Below, in pieces: positions 8,865 to 16,008 of a DNA stretch of 64,000 nucleotides (the first letter of the stretch is position 1; each line of letters starts with the position of its first letter). The stretch is from Rhizobium sp. Q54 (GTDB taxonomy: Bacteria; Pseudomonadota; Alphaproteobacteria; SHVZ01): positions 1 through 64,000 of the forward strand of contig CAMBVS010000011.1 in NCBI GenBank assembly GCA_945871425.1. The letters are read 5' to 3'. The notes beneath the pieces are model-generated. The model was not told where the DNA came from and did not search any database. It saw only the letters and a list, made by a program, of their open reading frames with translations. The position numbers and the translations under genes were made by a program.

Positions 8865-9776
8865 TTAGTCGTGGCTCAGCTGCGGATCGAGGGCGTCGCG
8901 CAGCTCGTCGCCAAGGAGATTGAAGGCCAGGATGATGGCGCCGATCGCCATGCCCGGGAACAGCGAGACCGCGGGCGACAAGGACAGGTACTCCTTGCCG
9001 CTGTTGATCATCCCGCCCCAGGTCGGATCGGGCGGCTGCACGCCCAGCCCGAGGAAGCTCAACGTCGCCTCCAGAAGGATCATGCGGGCGAGTTCGAAGC
9101 TGGTATAGACGATGATCGCCGAAAGGACATTGGGCAGGATGTGACGCATCATCATGCGCAGGCGCGACGCGCCGATCGCACGGGCAGCTTCGACATACTC
9201 GAGACCACGTACCGACAATACCGACCCGCGGACGATACGGGCGAAGCGGGGCCAGGCCGAGAGGCCCATGAGGACGACGAGATTCGTTAGCGAAGGCCCG
9301 ACCACTGCGACGAGAGAGATGACGAGCAACACCACCGGGAAGGCGAGTTGTGTGTCGATGAGCCGCAGGATGATCGCATCGGTCACGCCACCGGAGAAGC
9401 CGGCGAGCAGCCCGAGCCATACGCCGATGATCCCTGAGACGATGACCGCCAAAAGGCTGACGATCAGGGTGACCCGCGCGCCGTAAATGATCCGTGACAG
9501 CGTGTCGCGCCCAAGGTGATCGGTGCCGAGCCAAAAGCCGGCGACGCCGCCATCGGCGAAGGATGGCGGCTTCAGGCGAAGCGCCAGGGATTGGGCAAAC
9601 GGGTCATGGGGCGCGATGAGCCATGGGAACAATGCGCAGAGAACGACGACGAGTACGACGACCGTACTTAAGACGGCCGTCGGCTTGGAATAGAGCCGGC
9701 GCAACACTTCCTGGGTTTCACTGCGACGCTTGGGTGCGGCGTCGGGGGCGTCGATAGTTGGTTCGGCAGCGCTCAT
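8865..9776 (-). CDS. Oligo/dipeptide ABC transporter permease, DppC type
   Basis: A 303-residue inner-membrane permease with the N-terminal OppC_N segment, one early transmembrane helix (VLSTVVVLVVVLCALFPWL), a GTDHLGRDTLSR motif typical of DppC/OppC, five further hydrophobic segments and the EAA loop (EYVEAARAIGASRLRMMM) that contacts the ATPase. It lies ten bases after dppB and six before the M19-like gene, in one operon. Confidence 0.94.
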   Translation of the reverse strand: MSAAEPTIDAPDAAPKRRSETQEVLRRLYSKPTAVLSTVVVLVVVLCALFPWLIAPHDPFAQSLALRLKPPSFADGGVAGFWLGTDHLGRDTLSRIIYGARVTLIVSLLAVIVSGIIGVWLGLLAGFSGGVTDAIILRLIDTQLAFPVVLLVISLVAVVGPSLTNLVVLMGLSAWPRFARIVRGSVLSVRGLEYVEAARAIGASRLRMMMRHILPNVLSAIIVYTSFELARMILLEATLSFLGLGVQPPDPTWGGMINSGKEYLSLSPAVSLFPGMAIGAIILAFNLLGDELRDALDPQLSHD

Positions 9777-9785
9777 ACGCGGCCC

Positions 9786-10703
9786 TCACTTGTAGCCGAT
9801 GCGCGGGTCGAGTGCCGCGTAAAGGAGGTCGACGAGCAGATTGACGATCACGAAGATCATCGCGAAGAGGAAGACGACGGCCTGGACCACCGGAAAGTCG
9901 CGGGCATAGATCGCTTGAATCGCGAGGCGCCCCACGCCGGGCCAGGAGAACACCGTCTCGGTGACGATGACGCCGCCCATCAGCAGGCCGACCTGAAGGC
10001 CGATGATCGTCAGAACCGGGATGAAAGCGTTTCGCAGCGCATGCCTCCGGACGACGACGCTCTCGCCGAGTCCTTTGGCGCGGGCTGTGCGGATATAATC
10101 CTGGCCAAGCACGTCGAGCATGCAGGAACGAGTCACGCGGGTGATCAGGGCGACGATGTGGAGGCTGAGCGTTGCCGCCGGCAGCAGCAGCTGTGCCCAA
10201 GTACCTCGTCCGCCTGTCGGCAGCCAGCCGAGCATGACCGCGAAGACGACGATTGAGACGATCCCGAGGTAAAAGGAAGGTATCGCCTGGCCGACCAGCG
10301 TCATCGCGCGAACTACCACGTCCACTACCGTGTTGCGCCAATAGGCGGCGACGACGCCGGCCGGGATGCCGATCCCGATGGCGAGAACCATCGCGGCAAC
10401 CGCGAGTTCGGTCGTTGCCGCCATGCGCTCGGTTACGAGGCTGATGGCCGAAACACCGAATCGCAGGGACTCGCCGAAGTCGCCTTGGAGGGCGTGCCAG
10501 GAGAAGCTGCCGAACTGCACCCACAGCGGGCGGTCGAGCCCGTGTTGCTCACGGAACGATTTGCGCGCGGACTCGGTGGCATCCGGCGGCAGTATCAGGT
10601 CGGTCGGGTCGCCGCTGATATGCGTCAGGATGAAGGAGATGAGCAGTATGCCGAACAGAACTGGCAACGTCAGCAACAGGCGGTTGGCGATGTATTGAGG
10701 CAT
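9786..10703 (-). CDS. Oligo/dipeptide ABC transporter permease, DppB type
   Basis: A 305-residue permease with the DppB N-terminus (MPQYIANRLLLTLPVLFGI), the HISGDPTDL region, six predicted transmembrane segments and the EAA loop (DYIRTARAKGLGES). It pairs with the DppC-like protein to form the channel. A 103-base gap with an inverted repeat separates it from the upstream binding-protein gene. Such an arrangement often lets the binding protein be made in excess. Confidence 0.94.
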   Translation of the reverse strand: MPQYIANRLLLTLPVLFGILLISFILTHISGDPTDLILPPDATESARKSFREQHGLDRPLWVQFGSFSWHALQGDFGESLRFGVSAISLVTERMAATTELAVAAMVLAIGIGIPAGVVAAYWRNTVVDVVVRAMTLVGQAIPSFYLGIVSIVVFAVMLGWLPTGGRGTWAQLLLPAATLSLHIVALITRVTRSCMLDVLGQDYIRTARAKGLGESVVVRRHALRNAFIPVLTIIGLQVGLLMGGVIVTETVFSWPGVGRLAIQAIYARDFPVVQAVVFLFAMIFVIVNLLVDLLYAALDPRIGYK

Positions 10704-10743
10704 CCAAGACCTTTGGCGGTAGCGATGCTACCCTTACGTTCTC

Positions 10744-10769
10744 GCTCCGACCGGCGAACCGCTCGGAGC
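10744..10769 (-). terminator. Intercistronic hairpin between binding-protein and permease genes
   Basis: GCTCCGA (10744-10750) and TCGGAGC (10763-10769) form a perfect 7-bp stem with a 12-base loop. A second small stem (GGTAGC/GCTACC, 10718-10732) follows it. There is no run of T, so a full rho-independent stop is unlikely. It may cause partial termination or protect the binding-protein mRNA. Confidence 0.35.
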
Positions 10770-10806
10770 ATCGGCCTGAGGCGTCGGCGTCACTTCGCTC
10801 CGACGA

Positions 10807-12321
10807 TCATTTGTCGAGCGAGACATTGTAGAAAAAGTACCTGCCGTCTCCGCGCGGATGGAAGTTCTTCAGCTTGGCGTTGACGGCGTAGTGGTCGACG
10901 CCGCCATTGATGAAGCCCACCGGCGCTTGCTCGTAGATCAGGGCGCTGATCTTCCGGTAGATCGCGTCGCGCTTTTTCGGATCCATCTCCACCTTGCCCT
11001 CGTCGATCAGCTTGTCGAGCTCGGCGTCGTTGATGTACGAGTAACGCCAAGTGGAATGATACTGCGACATCATGAAGTGAGAGTCGTCCGGGGGCTGGTT
11101 TCCGCTGATCGCCATCGGGCCGAGTTCGCGAGCGCGCAGCTGACGAAGATACTCGCCGGCCTCGAGGAGCTGGATCTTGGCGGTGATACCAATCGCCCCG
11201 AGCATCCCCGCAACTGCTTCCGCGACTTCCTGACCCTGCTGGATGGAGCCGACCGGAACCTTGAAAGGAACCTGGAACCCGTTCGGATAGCCCGCCTCCG
11301 TCAGGAGTTGCTTGGCTTTCTTCGGATCGTATGGGTAGTCGACGATGTTCGGATCATAGCCGGGCTGAGTCGGGCGCAGCAACTGGCCGTTGAGACGGCG
11401 GGCATTACCGAGGAACAGACCGTCGATAATCCCCTGCTTGTCTATTGCGAAATTAATCGCGTGGCGGACCCGCTTGTCCTGAAGCGGGCTCTTGTGCTGT
11501 TCAAGCGACGAGAGGATGAGATGAACGACCGTGAAAGCATTCACCTCGAGTACTTTTAGGTTGACCCGCTTCCTGAGATCAGCCACCGACGAAATCGGAA
11601 CCTGCTTGGCGATGTCGACTTCCCCCGTGATCGCACCGGCAACGCGCGCGCCGAAATCCGGGACTGACTTGAAAACCAGTTCGTCTATATTCTCCGGCAG
11701 TTTTCCCCAATAGGCATCGTTCCTCTTCAAGACGACCTGAGCGTCACGGACCCAGCTGTGGAACGTGAACGGACCGGTGCCGATTGGCTTGCGGCCGAAC
11801 GCCACGGCACCGCCGACTTCGGTCCAGTACTTCGGCGGGACGACGAAAAACAGACTGAGCGTCAGGCCCATCGGCGGTAGCGGATAGCTGGTATCCACCT
11901 GTACGGTGAGGTTGTCGATCTTGGTGATCTTGGAGAAGCCTTCGAAGTACCGCGTGTAGGCCGGCGTCTGCTTTGGGTCCGTCACGACGTTGTAGCTGAA
12001 GATGACCGCATCGGCGTTCATCGGCTCGCCGTTGGTGAACTTGACGTTGGGCCGGAGCTTAATCGTGATTTGGTTCGGCGAGTCCTGCGTGTAACTTAGG
12101 GCGAGCAGCGGCTTGATCTGATTGTCGCTCGCATCGAGCCAGAACAGCGACTCGACGATCGGCGTCCCGGCATTATAGGTGTCGGCACTCGTCGTGGCGT
12201 TGGGCCACAGCGACTGCGGATCCAGGCTTTGTGCGATCGTCACTCGAGCGGCGGTAGCCGGGCCGGCAATACCCATCGCCACTAGCACCGTCAGTAACAG
12301 CTTGCACAGCGTCGGCTTCAT
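10807..12321 (-). CDS. ABC peptide-type solute-binding protein (SBP_bac_5), exported
   Basis: A 504-residue periplasmic binding protein of the DppA/OppA class. It starts with a clear Sec signal peptide (about 24 residues, ending PATA before ARV). It then has the family blocks IKLRPNVKFTNGEPMNADAV and, further on, AINFAIDKQGI. It is the first gene of the minus-strand operon and faces the divergent regulator at 12473. The ribosome-binding site AGGGAGAG lies just before the ATG. It should deliver peptides or amide-type compounds to the DppBC-like permease. Confidence 0.94.
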   Translation of the reverse strand: MKPTLCKLLLTVLVAMGIAGPATAARVTIAQSLDPQSLWPNATTSADTYNAGTPIVESLFWLDASDNQIKPLLALSYTQDSPNQITIKLRPNVKFTNGEPMNADAVIFSYNVVTDPKQTPAYTRYFEGFSKITKIDNLTVQVDTSYPLPPMGLTLSLFFVVPPKYWTEVGGAVAFGRKPIGTGPFTFHSWVRDAQVVLKRNDAYWGKLPENIDELVFKSVPDFGARVAGAITGEVDIAKQVPISSVADLRKRVNLKVLEVNAFTVVHLILSSLEQHKSPLQDKRVRHAINFAIDKQGIIDGLFLGNARRLNGQLLRPTQPGYDPNIVDYPYDPKKAKQLLTEAGYPNGFQVPFKVPVGSIQQGQEVAEAVAGMLGAIGITAKIQLLEAGEYLRQLRARELGPMAISGNQPPDDSHFMMSQYHSTWRYSYINDAELDKLIDEGKVEMDPKKRDAIYRKISALIYEQAPVGFINGGVDHYAVNAKLKNFHPRGDGRYFFYNVSLDK

Positions 12322-12465
12322 GGTGCTCTCCCTGATAGCGTTAGAGTGGGTTAGGTTTTTCTCGGACGCGATGCGCGTTTCCCGTGGCTAGCGTCGCCCA
12401 TGTCCTCGCGCACGATTCCGAGATCGTTGTCCCTAAGCACTAGCATTATCGGCGACCGGCGGAAT

Positions 12466-12493
12466 TTGCATTATGAAGTTCCACTATTATGAT
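12466..12493 (+). promoter_or_regulatory. Sigma-70-type promoter for the XRE-cupin regulator
   Basis: TTGCAT (12466-12471) and TATGAT (12488-12493) are separated by 16 bases in an AT-rich patch that contrasts with the surrounding sequence. If used, transcription starts around 12500, downstream of the ATG at 12473. The regulator would then have to start further in. Confidence 0.45.
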
Positions 12494-13141
12494 TATCTAG
12501 TCGAGAAAATTTACAGGGAACGCTGTGGTTGCCGCCGTCTCAGCCCAAGGAAGGAAAATCCGCTGAAAAGCACGTTCGATACCGACCTTCAGGTCGGCGA
12601 GCGCATACGACGTCTGCGAAAGGCTCGCAGCAGGTCGCTGAAGGAGGTGGCTCTGCGGTCCGGACTATCCAGCAGTTATCTCAGCCAGTTGGAACGCGGT
12701 CTCTCATCCGCTTCGATACGGGCCCTCGCGCGCCTCGCCGATGCCCTTGATATCGGCATCGCCGAACTCTTCTCGGCGAGCGACCCGCCGTATCCCGACA
12801 GCCCGACCAAGGTCGCGCGCCTCTCGGATCGAAAATTTCTCGAGTTCCCGACAACAGGCATGACCAAGGAGCTTCTGACTCCATTCGACAAATCGCCGCG
12901 CCTTGACATCTACATCCTGACCATTGCCGTCGGCGGCGGGACCGGCGAGTCGCCCTTCATGCATCAGGGTGAGGAGGCCCGCTATGTTCTGGAAGGAGGC
13001 GTCGAACTGACGGTCGACGGGCAGAAGGTTATCCTCGGCGCGGGCGACAGCTTCCGCTTCAGCAGCAACCTTCCCCATGGCTATCGTAATGCCGGAACTA
13101 AGCCTGCCAAGGCCGTGTGGATCAACTACCGCGACAAGTAG
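12473..13141 (+). CDS. XRE-cupin transcriptional regulator
   Basis: The longest reading is 222 residues. A helix-turn-helix of the XRE type occupies about residues 40-95 (VGERIRRLRKARSRSLKEVA, then SGLSSSYLSQLERG), and a cupin_2 effector domain fills residues 145-220 (MHQGEEARYVLEGGVELTVDG). Such regulators often sense small ligands and control adjacent transport or catabolic genes. It is divergent from the dpp-like operon and upstream of the amidase genes. The start is uncertain: the first 30 codons are AT-rich and overlap a promoter-like sequence. An alternative CTG start at 12563 has GGAAGGAAAA seven to ten bases upstream and would give 192 residues. Confidence 0.85.
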   Translation: MKFHYYDYLVEKIYRERCGCRRLSPRKENPLKSTFDTDLQVGERIRRLRKARSRSLKEVALRSGLSSSYLSQLERGLSSASIRALARLADALDIGIAELFSASDPPYPDSPTKVARLSDRKFLEFPTTGMTKELLTPFDKSPRLDIYILTIAVGGGTGESPFMHQGEEARYVLEGGVELTVDGQKVILGAGDSFRFSSNLPHGYRNAGTKPAKAVWINYRDK

Positions 13142-13188
13142 TGAGTGTCATGTGCCCGGGCCGGGATGGCCAAGGGACGGAGAGGCGT

Positions 13189-13416
13189 ATGAGTGCAAGC
13201 CAGGCCGACGACGAAGCGTTCGAAATGCTCATGCGGCGCCACGATATGGACGTCTTGCCAGAAGCCCGCGATGCGGCGCGGCATGTCTTCTCCGACCTGA
13301 CCAGGGCGGTCCGGTTGGTCCGCCAAGAGCGAGCGATGACAAACTCGACCGCTCACGTGTTCTCGCCTGGATGCCTGCTCCGACACCAGCTGAGGCCCGA
13401 TGAAGCCGATACATGA
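13189..13416 (+). CDS. Probable AtzG-like (DUF4089) small amidase subunit
   Basis: A 75-residue protein starting MSASQADDEAFEML, preceded by GGGACGGAGAGG. It is mostly helical and ends in a segment (RAVRLVRQERA, then AHVFSP) that follows the pattern of DUF4089/AtzG proteins, small partners of AtzE-type amidases. It overlaps the start of the downstream amidase by 17 bases, as expected for coupled subunits. This is recognition by pattern and context only. It could instead be an unrelated small protein. In AtzEG the small subunit forms a stable complex with the hydrolase. Confidence 0.55.
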   Translation: MSASQADDEAFEMLMRRHDMDVLPEARDAARHVFSDLTRAVRLVRQERAMTNSTAHVFSPGCLLRHQLRPDEADT

Positions 13417-14833
13417 ACTCACGATAGCCGAAGCAGGCAGTGCTCTGCGATCAGGCGCGGTGACATCAGTCGAGCTCACCGAAGCCGCGTTGGATCGAGT
13501 TGCGGCGCTCGACCCGGCGCTGCACTACTTCTACCTGTTGACGACCGAGCGCGCCCGTAGCGACGCCGCGCGCGCTGACAAGGAACTACGCGCTGGCCAC
13601 GATCGCGGACCTCTTCATGGCATACCATATGGTCTGAAGGACATCCTTGACACCGCCGGGATCCAGACAACCTGTAACTCCAAGCTGCTGCTTGGCCACC
13701 TCCCGGATGAGGACAGCGCCGTCGAAGCGAAGCTGCGCGCCGGTGGCGGCGTGCTCTTGGGAAAGCTCGCCACATCAGAATTCGCGTGTGGCGGACCAGG
13801 CGACGATCTGCCCTACCCGATTTCACGCAACCCCTGGCACCTCGACCACTATACCGGCGGATCCTCGGCCGGCAGCGCAGGCGGCGTCTCGGTCGGCTTC
13901 ATGCGCGCCGCGATCGGCACCGACACGGGAGGTTCGACGCGCGTGCCAGCGCACTATTGCGGCGTCGTCGGGCTGAAGCCGACCTATGGATTGATCTCCA
14001 CCCGCGGTGTTTTTCCGCTTGCGCCTTCGTTCGACCATTGTGCACCGCTCACTCGTAGCGTCCGCGACATGGCCCTGCTGATGAACGTGATTGCAGGATA
14101 TGATCCGCGCGACCCGGCTAGCGTCGATCACCAACGTGAGGACTACACACGCAAGCTGGGCCAAGGAGTCAGGGGCCTTCGAATTGCATATGCCAGGGAG
14201 TACTTAGTTACGGCATCGATATTCCCGGATCTACTGGCTAGCCTCGACAGAGCGGTCGAGATCTTTCGCAACCTCGGAGCCGTCGTCGAGGAAGTCGCCC
14301 TACCCGATTTCGAACTGTTCCGTGCCTGCAGCCGGGTTGTCGTTGCCGCCGAAGCCTTTGCTATCCATGAGGAGACGCTACGCTCCCGTCCGCGTGACTA
14401 TGGCATCCAGACCTATCAGCGACTTGTCGCCGGCACTGCTATCAGCGCCGCTGACCTTGTCCATGCATATGGGCTGAGGCGCGACCTGGTCCTGGCGATC
14501 CGAAACGTTCTCGGGCGCTACGACGCGGCGGTAACGGCCACCGGACTCGGCGAGCCGCCGCTTATCGCGACTCCTAGTCAGCCTTCGCGCATGATCGGTT
14601 CCCCGACTGTCATCTGCAGCCTTACCGGCAATCCCGCGGTATCGGTGCCCATCGGCCTGTCGAGCAAGGGACTTCCTTTCGGCATGCAGATTTTCGCACG
14701 CCATTTCGACGAGGCACGGCTTCTCCAGGTCGCCGCTGCTCTCGAGGAAGCCGTCGGGTTCACCGATTCAGCGGCCGGCATGCCGCCGATCGGTCGCAAT
14801 GTTGCCGCTACGCGAAAATACATCGATGCATGA
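13400..14833 (+). CDS. Amidase-signature hydrolase (GatA/AtzE-like)
   Basis: A 477-residue amidase-signature enzyme with the Ser-cisSer-Lys triad in place: Lys near 80 (GIPYGLKDILD), cis-Ser near 155 (TGGSSAGSAGG) and nucleophile Ser near 179 (GTDTGGSTRVPA). It hydrolyses an amide bond of an unknown substrate in the cytoplasm. The ATG at 13400 overlaps the small AtzG-like gene. With the divergent dpp-like importer and the second M19-like gene downstream, it looks like the intracellular hydrolase of an imported amide or peptide. It is unlikely to be the GatA tRNA amidotransferase subunit, since no gatB or gatC is present. Confidence 0.9.
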   Translation: MKPIHELTIAEAGSALRSGAVTSVELTEAALDRVAALDPALHYFYLLTTERARSDAARADKELRAGHDRGPLHGIPYGLKDILDTAGIQTTCNSKLLLGHLPDEDSAVEAKLRAGGGVLLGKLATSEFACGGPGDDLPYPISRNPWHLDHYTGGSSAGSAGGVSVGFMRAAIGTDTGGSTRVPAHYCGVVGLKPTYGLISTRGVFPLAPSFDHCAPLTRSVRDMALLMNVIAGYDPRDPASVDHQREDYTRKLGQGVRGLRIAYAREYLVTASIFPDLLASLDRAVEIFRNLGAVVEEVALPDFELFRACSRVVVAAEAFAIHEETLRSRPRDYGIQTYQRLVAGTAISAADLVHAYGLRRDLVLAIRNVLGRYDAAVTATGLGEPPLIATPSQPSRMIGSPTVICSLTGNPAVSVPIGLSSKGLPFGMQIFARHFDEARLLQVAAALEEAVGFTDSAAGMPPIGRNVAATRKYIDA

Positions 14834-14858
14834 TCGACCAGACCCTCAGGAGAGCGAA

Positions 14859-15908
14859 ATGGAAAGCAGGCTTACAGACGTCAAAAAACATCCGCTTGAG
14901 AAGGGCTGGCACAGCAAGGCGGTAAACCCCGACATCTTCATCGACGGCTGTACGCAGATTTGGCCCGACGCGGATTTCGCCAAGCTGAACGATTGTGGCG
15001 TAACCGCCTATTGTTTGACCGCCTTCCGCCCCCTTCATCCAGGCGAAGCGGCGATGGATGGTATGGCCGATTGGTGGCGTGTGGCCCGAACCTATCCGGA
15101 AGTGCGCATCGCCCTCAAGGCCGACGACATCGTCGAGGCAAAGAAGCAGAGGCAGGCTGCCCTGATCCTCTCGGCGCAGGGCGGTGACTTCCTTGGTCAG
15201 AACCTCAACCGGCTCGAGATCTTCCACAAGATGGGCTTGAGGGTAATGATCCCCTGCTACAACAGCCGCAACCCGCTTGGCGACGGCGTGATGGAGCCGG
15301 AGAACGGCGGGCTCAGCATGTTGGGCAAGCGCTGGGTCGCCGAGTGCAATCGCCTCGGCATCGTCATCGATCTCGCCCACACAGGCATAAAGTCGTCGAT
15401 GGACGCTATCGAGCTGTCCAAGCATCCGGTCCTCTTCTCGCACGCCAACCCGCGTGCACTCGTCGAGAACAGGCGCAATCTCACCGATGAGCAGATGCGC
15501 GCTTGCGCGAAAACTGGCGGCGTCGTCGGCGTAAGTAATTTTGGCCCGATGCTGTTCCGGCCGGACCAGACGACCAGACCGACGATCGAGCAGTTCCTCG
15601 AAGCTGTCGAGTATGCCGTAAATCTCATCGGTATCGACCATGTCGGCATCGGCACCGACATGAGCCACGGCACGTATCCCGACGGTGACCTCATTCGTAC
15701 CCGCAACGCCGGTGGCGCCCCCCGATACAGCGAGTTCGTCGAGATCAGCTCGCGCTCACGCCTACGGTATGTCCAAGGATTTGACGACTACGGACAGATC
15801 GTCAGCGTCGCCGACCTTTTGACGAAGCGCGGATTCTCCAAGGATGACGTCCGGAAGATCCTTGGCGAAAACTTCCTGCGCGTCTTCCGCCAAGTCTGGG
15901 GCGGTTGA
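14859..15908 (+). CDS. Membrane-dipeptidase-like protein (M19 fold), second non-canonical copy
   Basis: A 349-residue protein homologous in layout to the 7858-8859 product. His in DLAHTGI, His in FSHANPRALV and Asp in GIGTDMSHG are kept. The N-terminal HxD is replaced by IDGCTQIWPD and the bridging Glu by Gln (LILSAQGGD). The start MESRLTD at 14859 is preceded by AGGAGAG; an earlier in-frame ATG at 14799 would overlap the amidase gene. It is the last gene of the regulator-amidase transcript. Two divergent copies in one locus suggest successive or different substrates. Confidence 0.85.
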   Translation: MESRLTDVKKHPLEKGWHSKAVNPDIFIDGCTQIWPDADFAKLNDCGVTAYCLTAFRPLHPGEAAMDGMADWWRVARTYPEVRIALKADDIVEAKKQRQAALILSAQGGDFLGQNLNRLEIFHKMGLRVMIPCYNSRNPLGDGVMEPENGGLSMLGKRWVAECNRLGIVIDLAHTGIKSSMDAIELSKHPVLFSHANPRALVENRRNLTDEQMRACAKTGGVVGVSNFGPMLFRPDQTTRPTIEQFLEAVEYAVNLIGIDHVGIGTDMSHGTYPDGDLIRTRNAGGAPRYSEFVEISSRSRLRYVQGFDDYGQIVSVADLLTKRGFSKDDVRKILGENFLRVFRQVWGG

Positions 15909-15914
15909 ACCAGA

Positions 15915-15981
15915 TTAGACCTGCGCCAGTGGGAGCGCGCCCGGCGAAGCTGGCCCGGATTGCGAAGGCGGGCGCGCTCCC
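15915..15981 (-). repeat. Inverted IS3 3'-end remnant, forming a 13-bp-stem palindrome
   Basis: Read on the minus strand, 15978 to 15915 encodes ARPPSQSGPASPGALPLAQV and a stop. This closely matches the C-terminus of the intact IS3 OrfB (ARPPSQPGPATSGALPLVPK). The same bases form a perfect 13-bp stem (15931-15943 with 15969-15981), so the structure could also act as a terminator for the dipeptidase-like gene ending at 15908. It is in the opposite orientation to the remnant at 4042. Confidence 0.7.
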
Positions 15982-16008
15982 GCTAGCGCAGACGCTAGTT
16001 CCAAACTA
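15969..16008 (+). repeat. IS3 right-end fragment, forward orientation, interrupted by IS630
   Basis: From CGGGCGCGCTCCCGCT to CCAAACTA the sequence matches the 4042 remnant (TCCCGCTGGCGCAGACGCTA and CCAAACTA) and the end of the intact IS3. It stops at a TA dinucleotide (16007-16008), where the IS630 element begins, which fits the TA target of that family. Confidence 0.65.

Noticed and set aside
13400-14833. Amidase as the GatA subunit of the tRNA amidotransferase.
   Set aside because: No gatB or gatC is adjacent; the gene is in a transport and hydrolase locus on an island and is preceded by an AtzG-like ORF.
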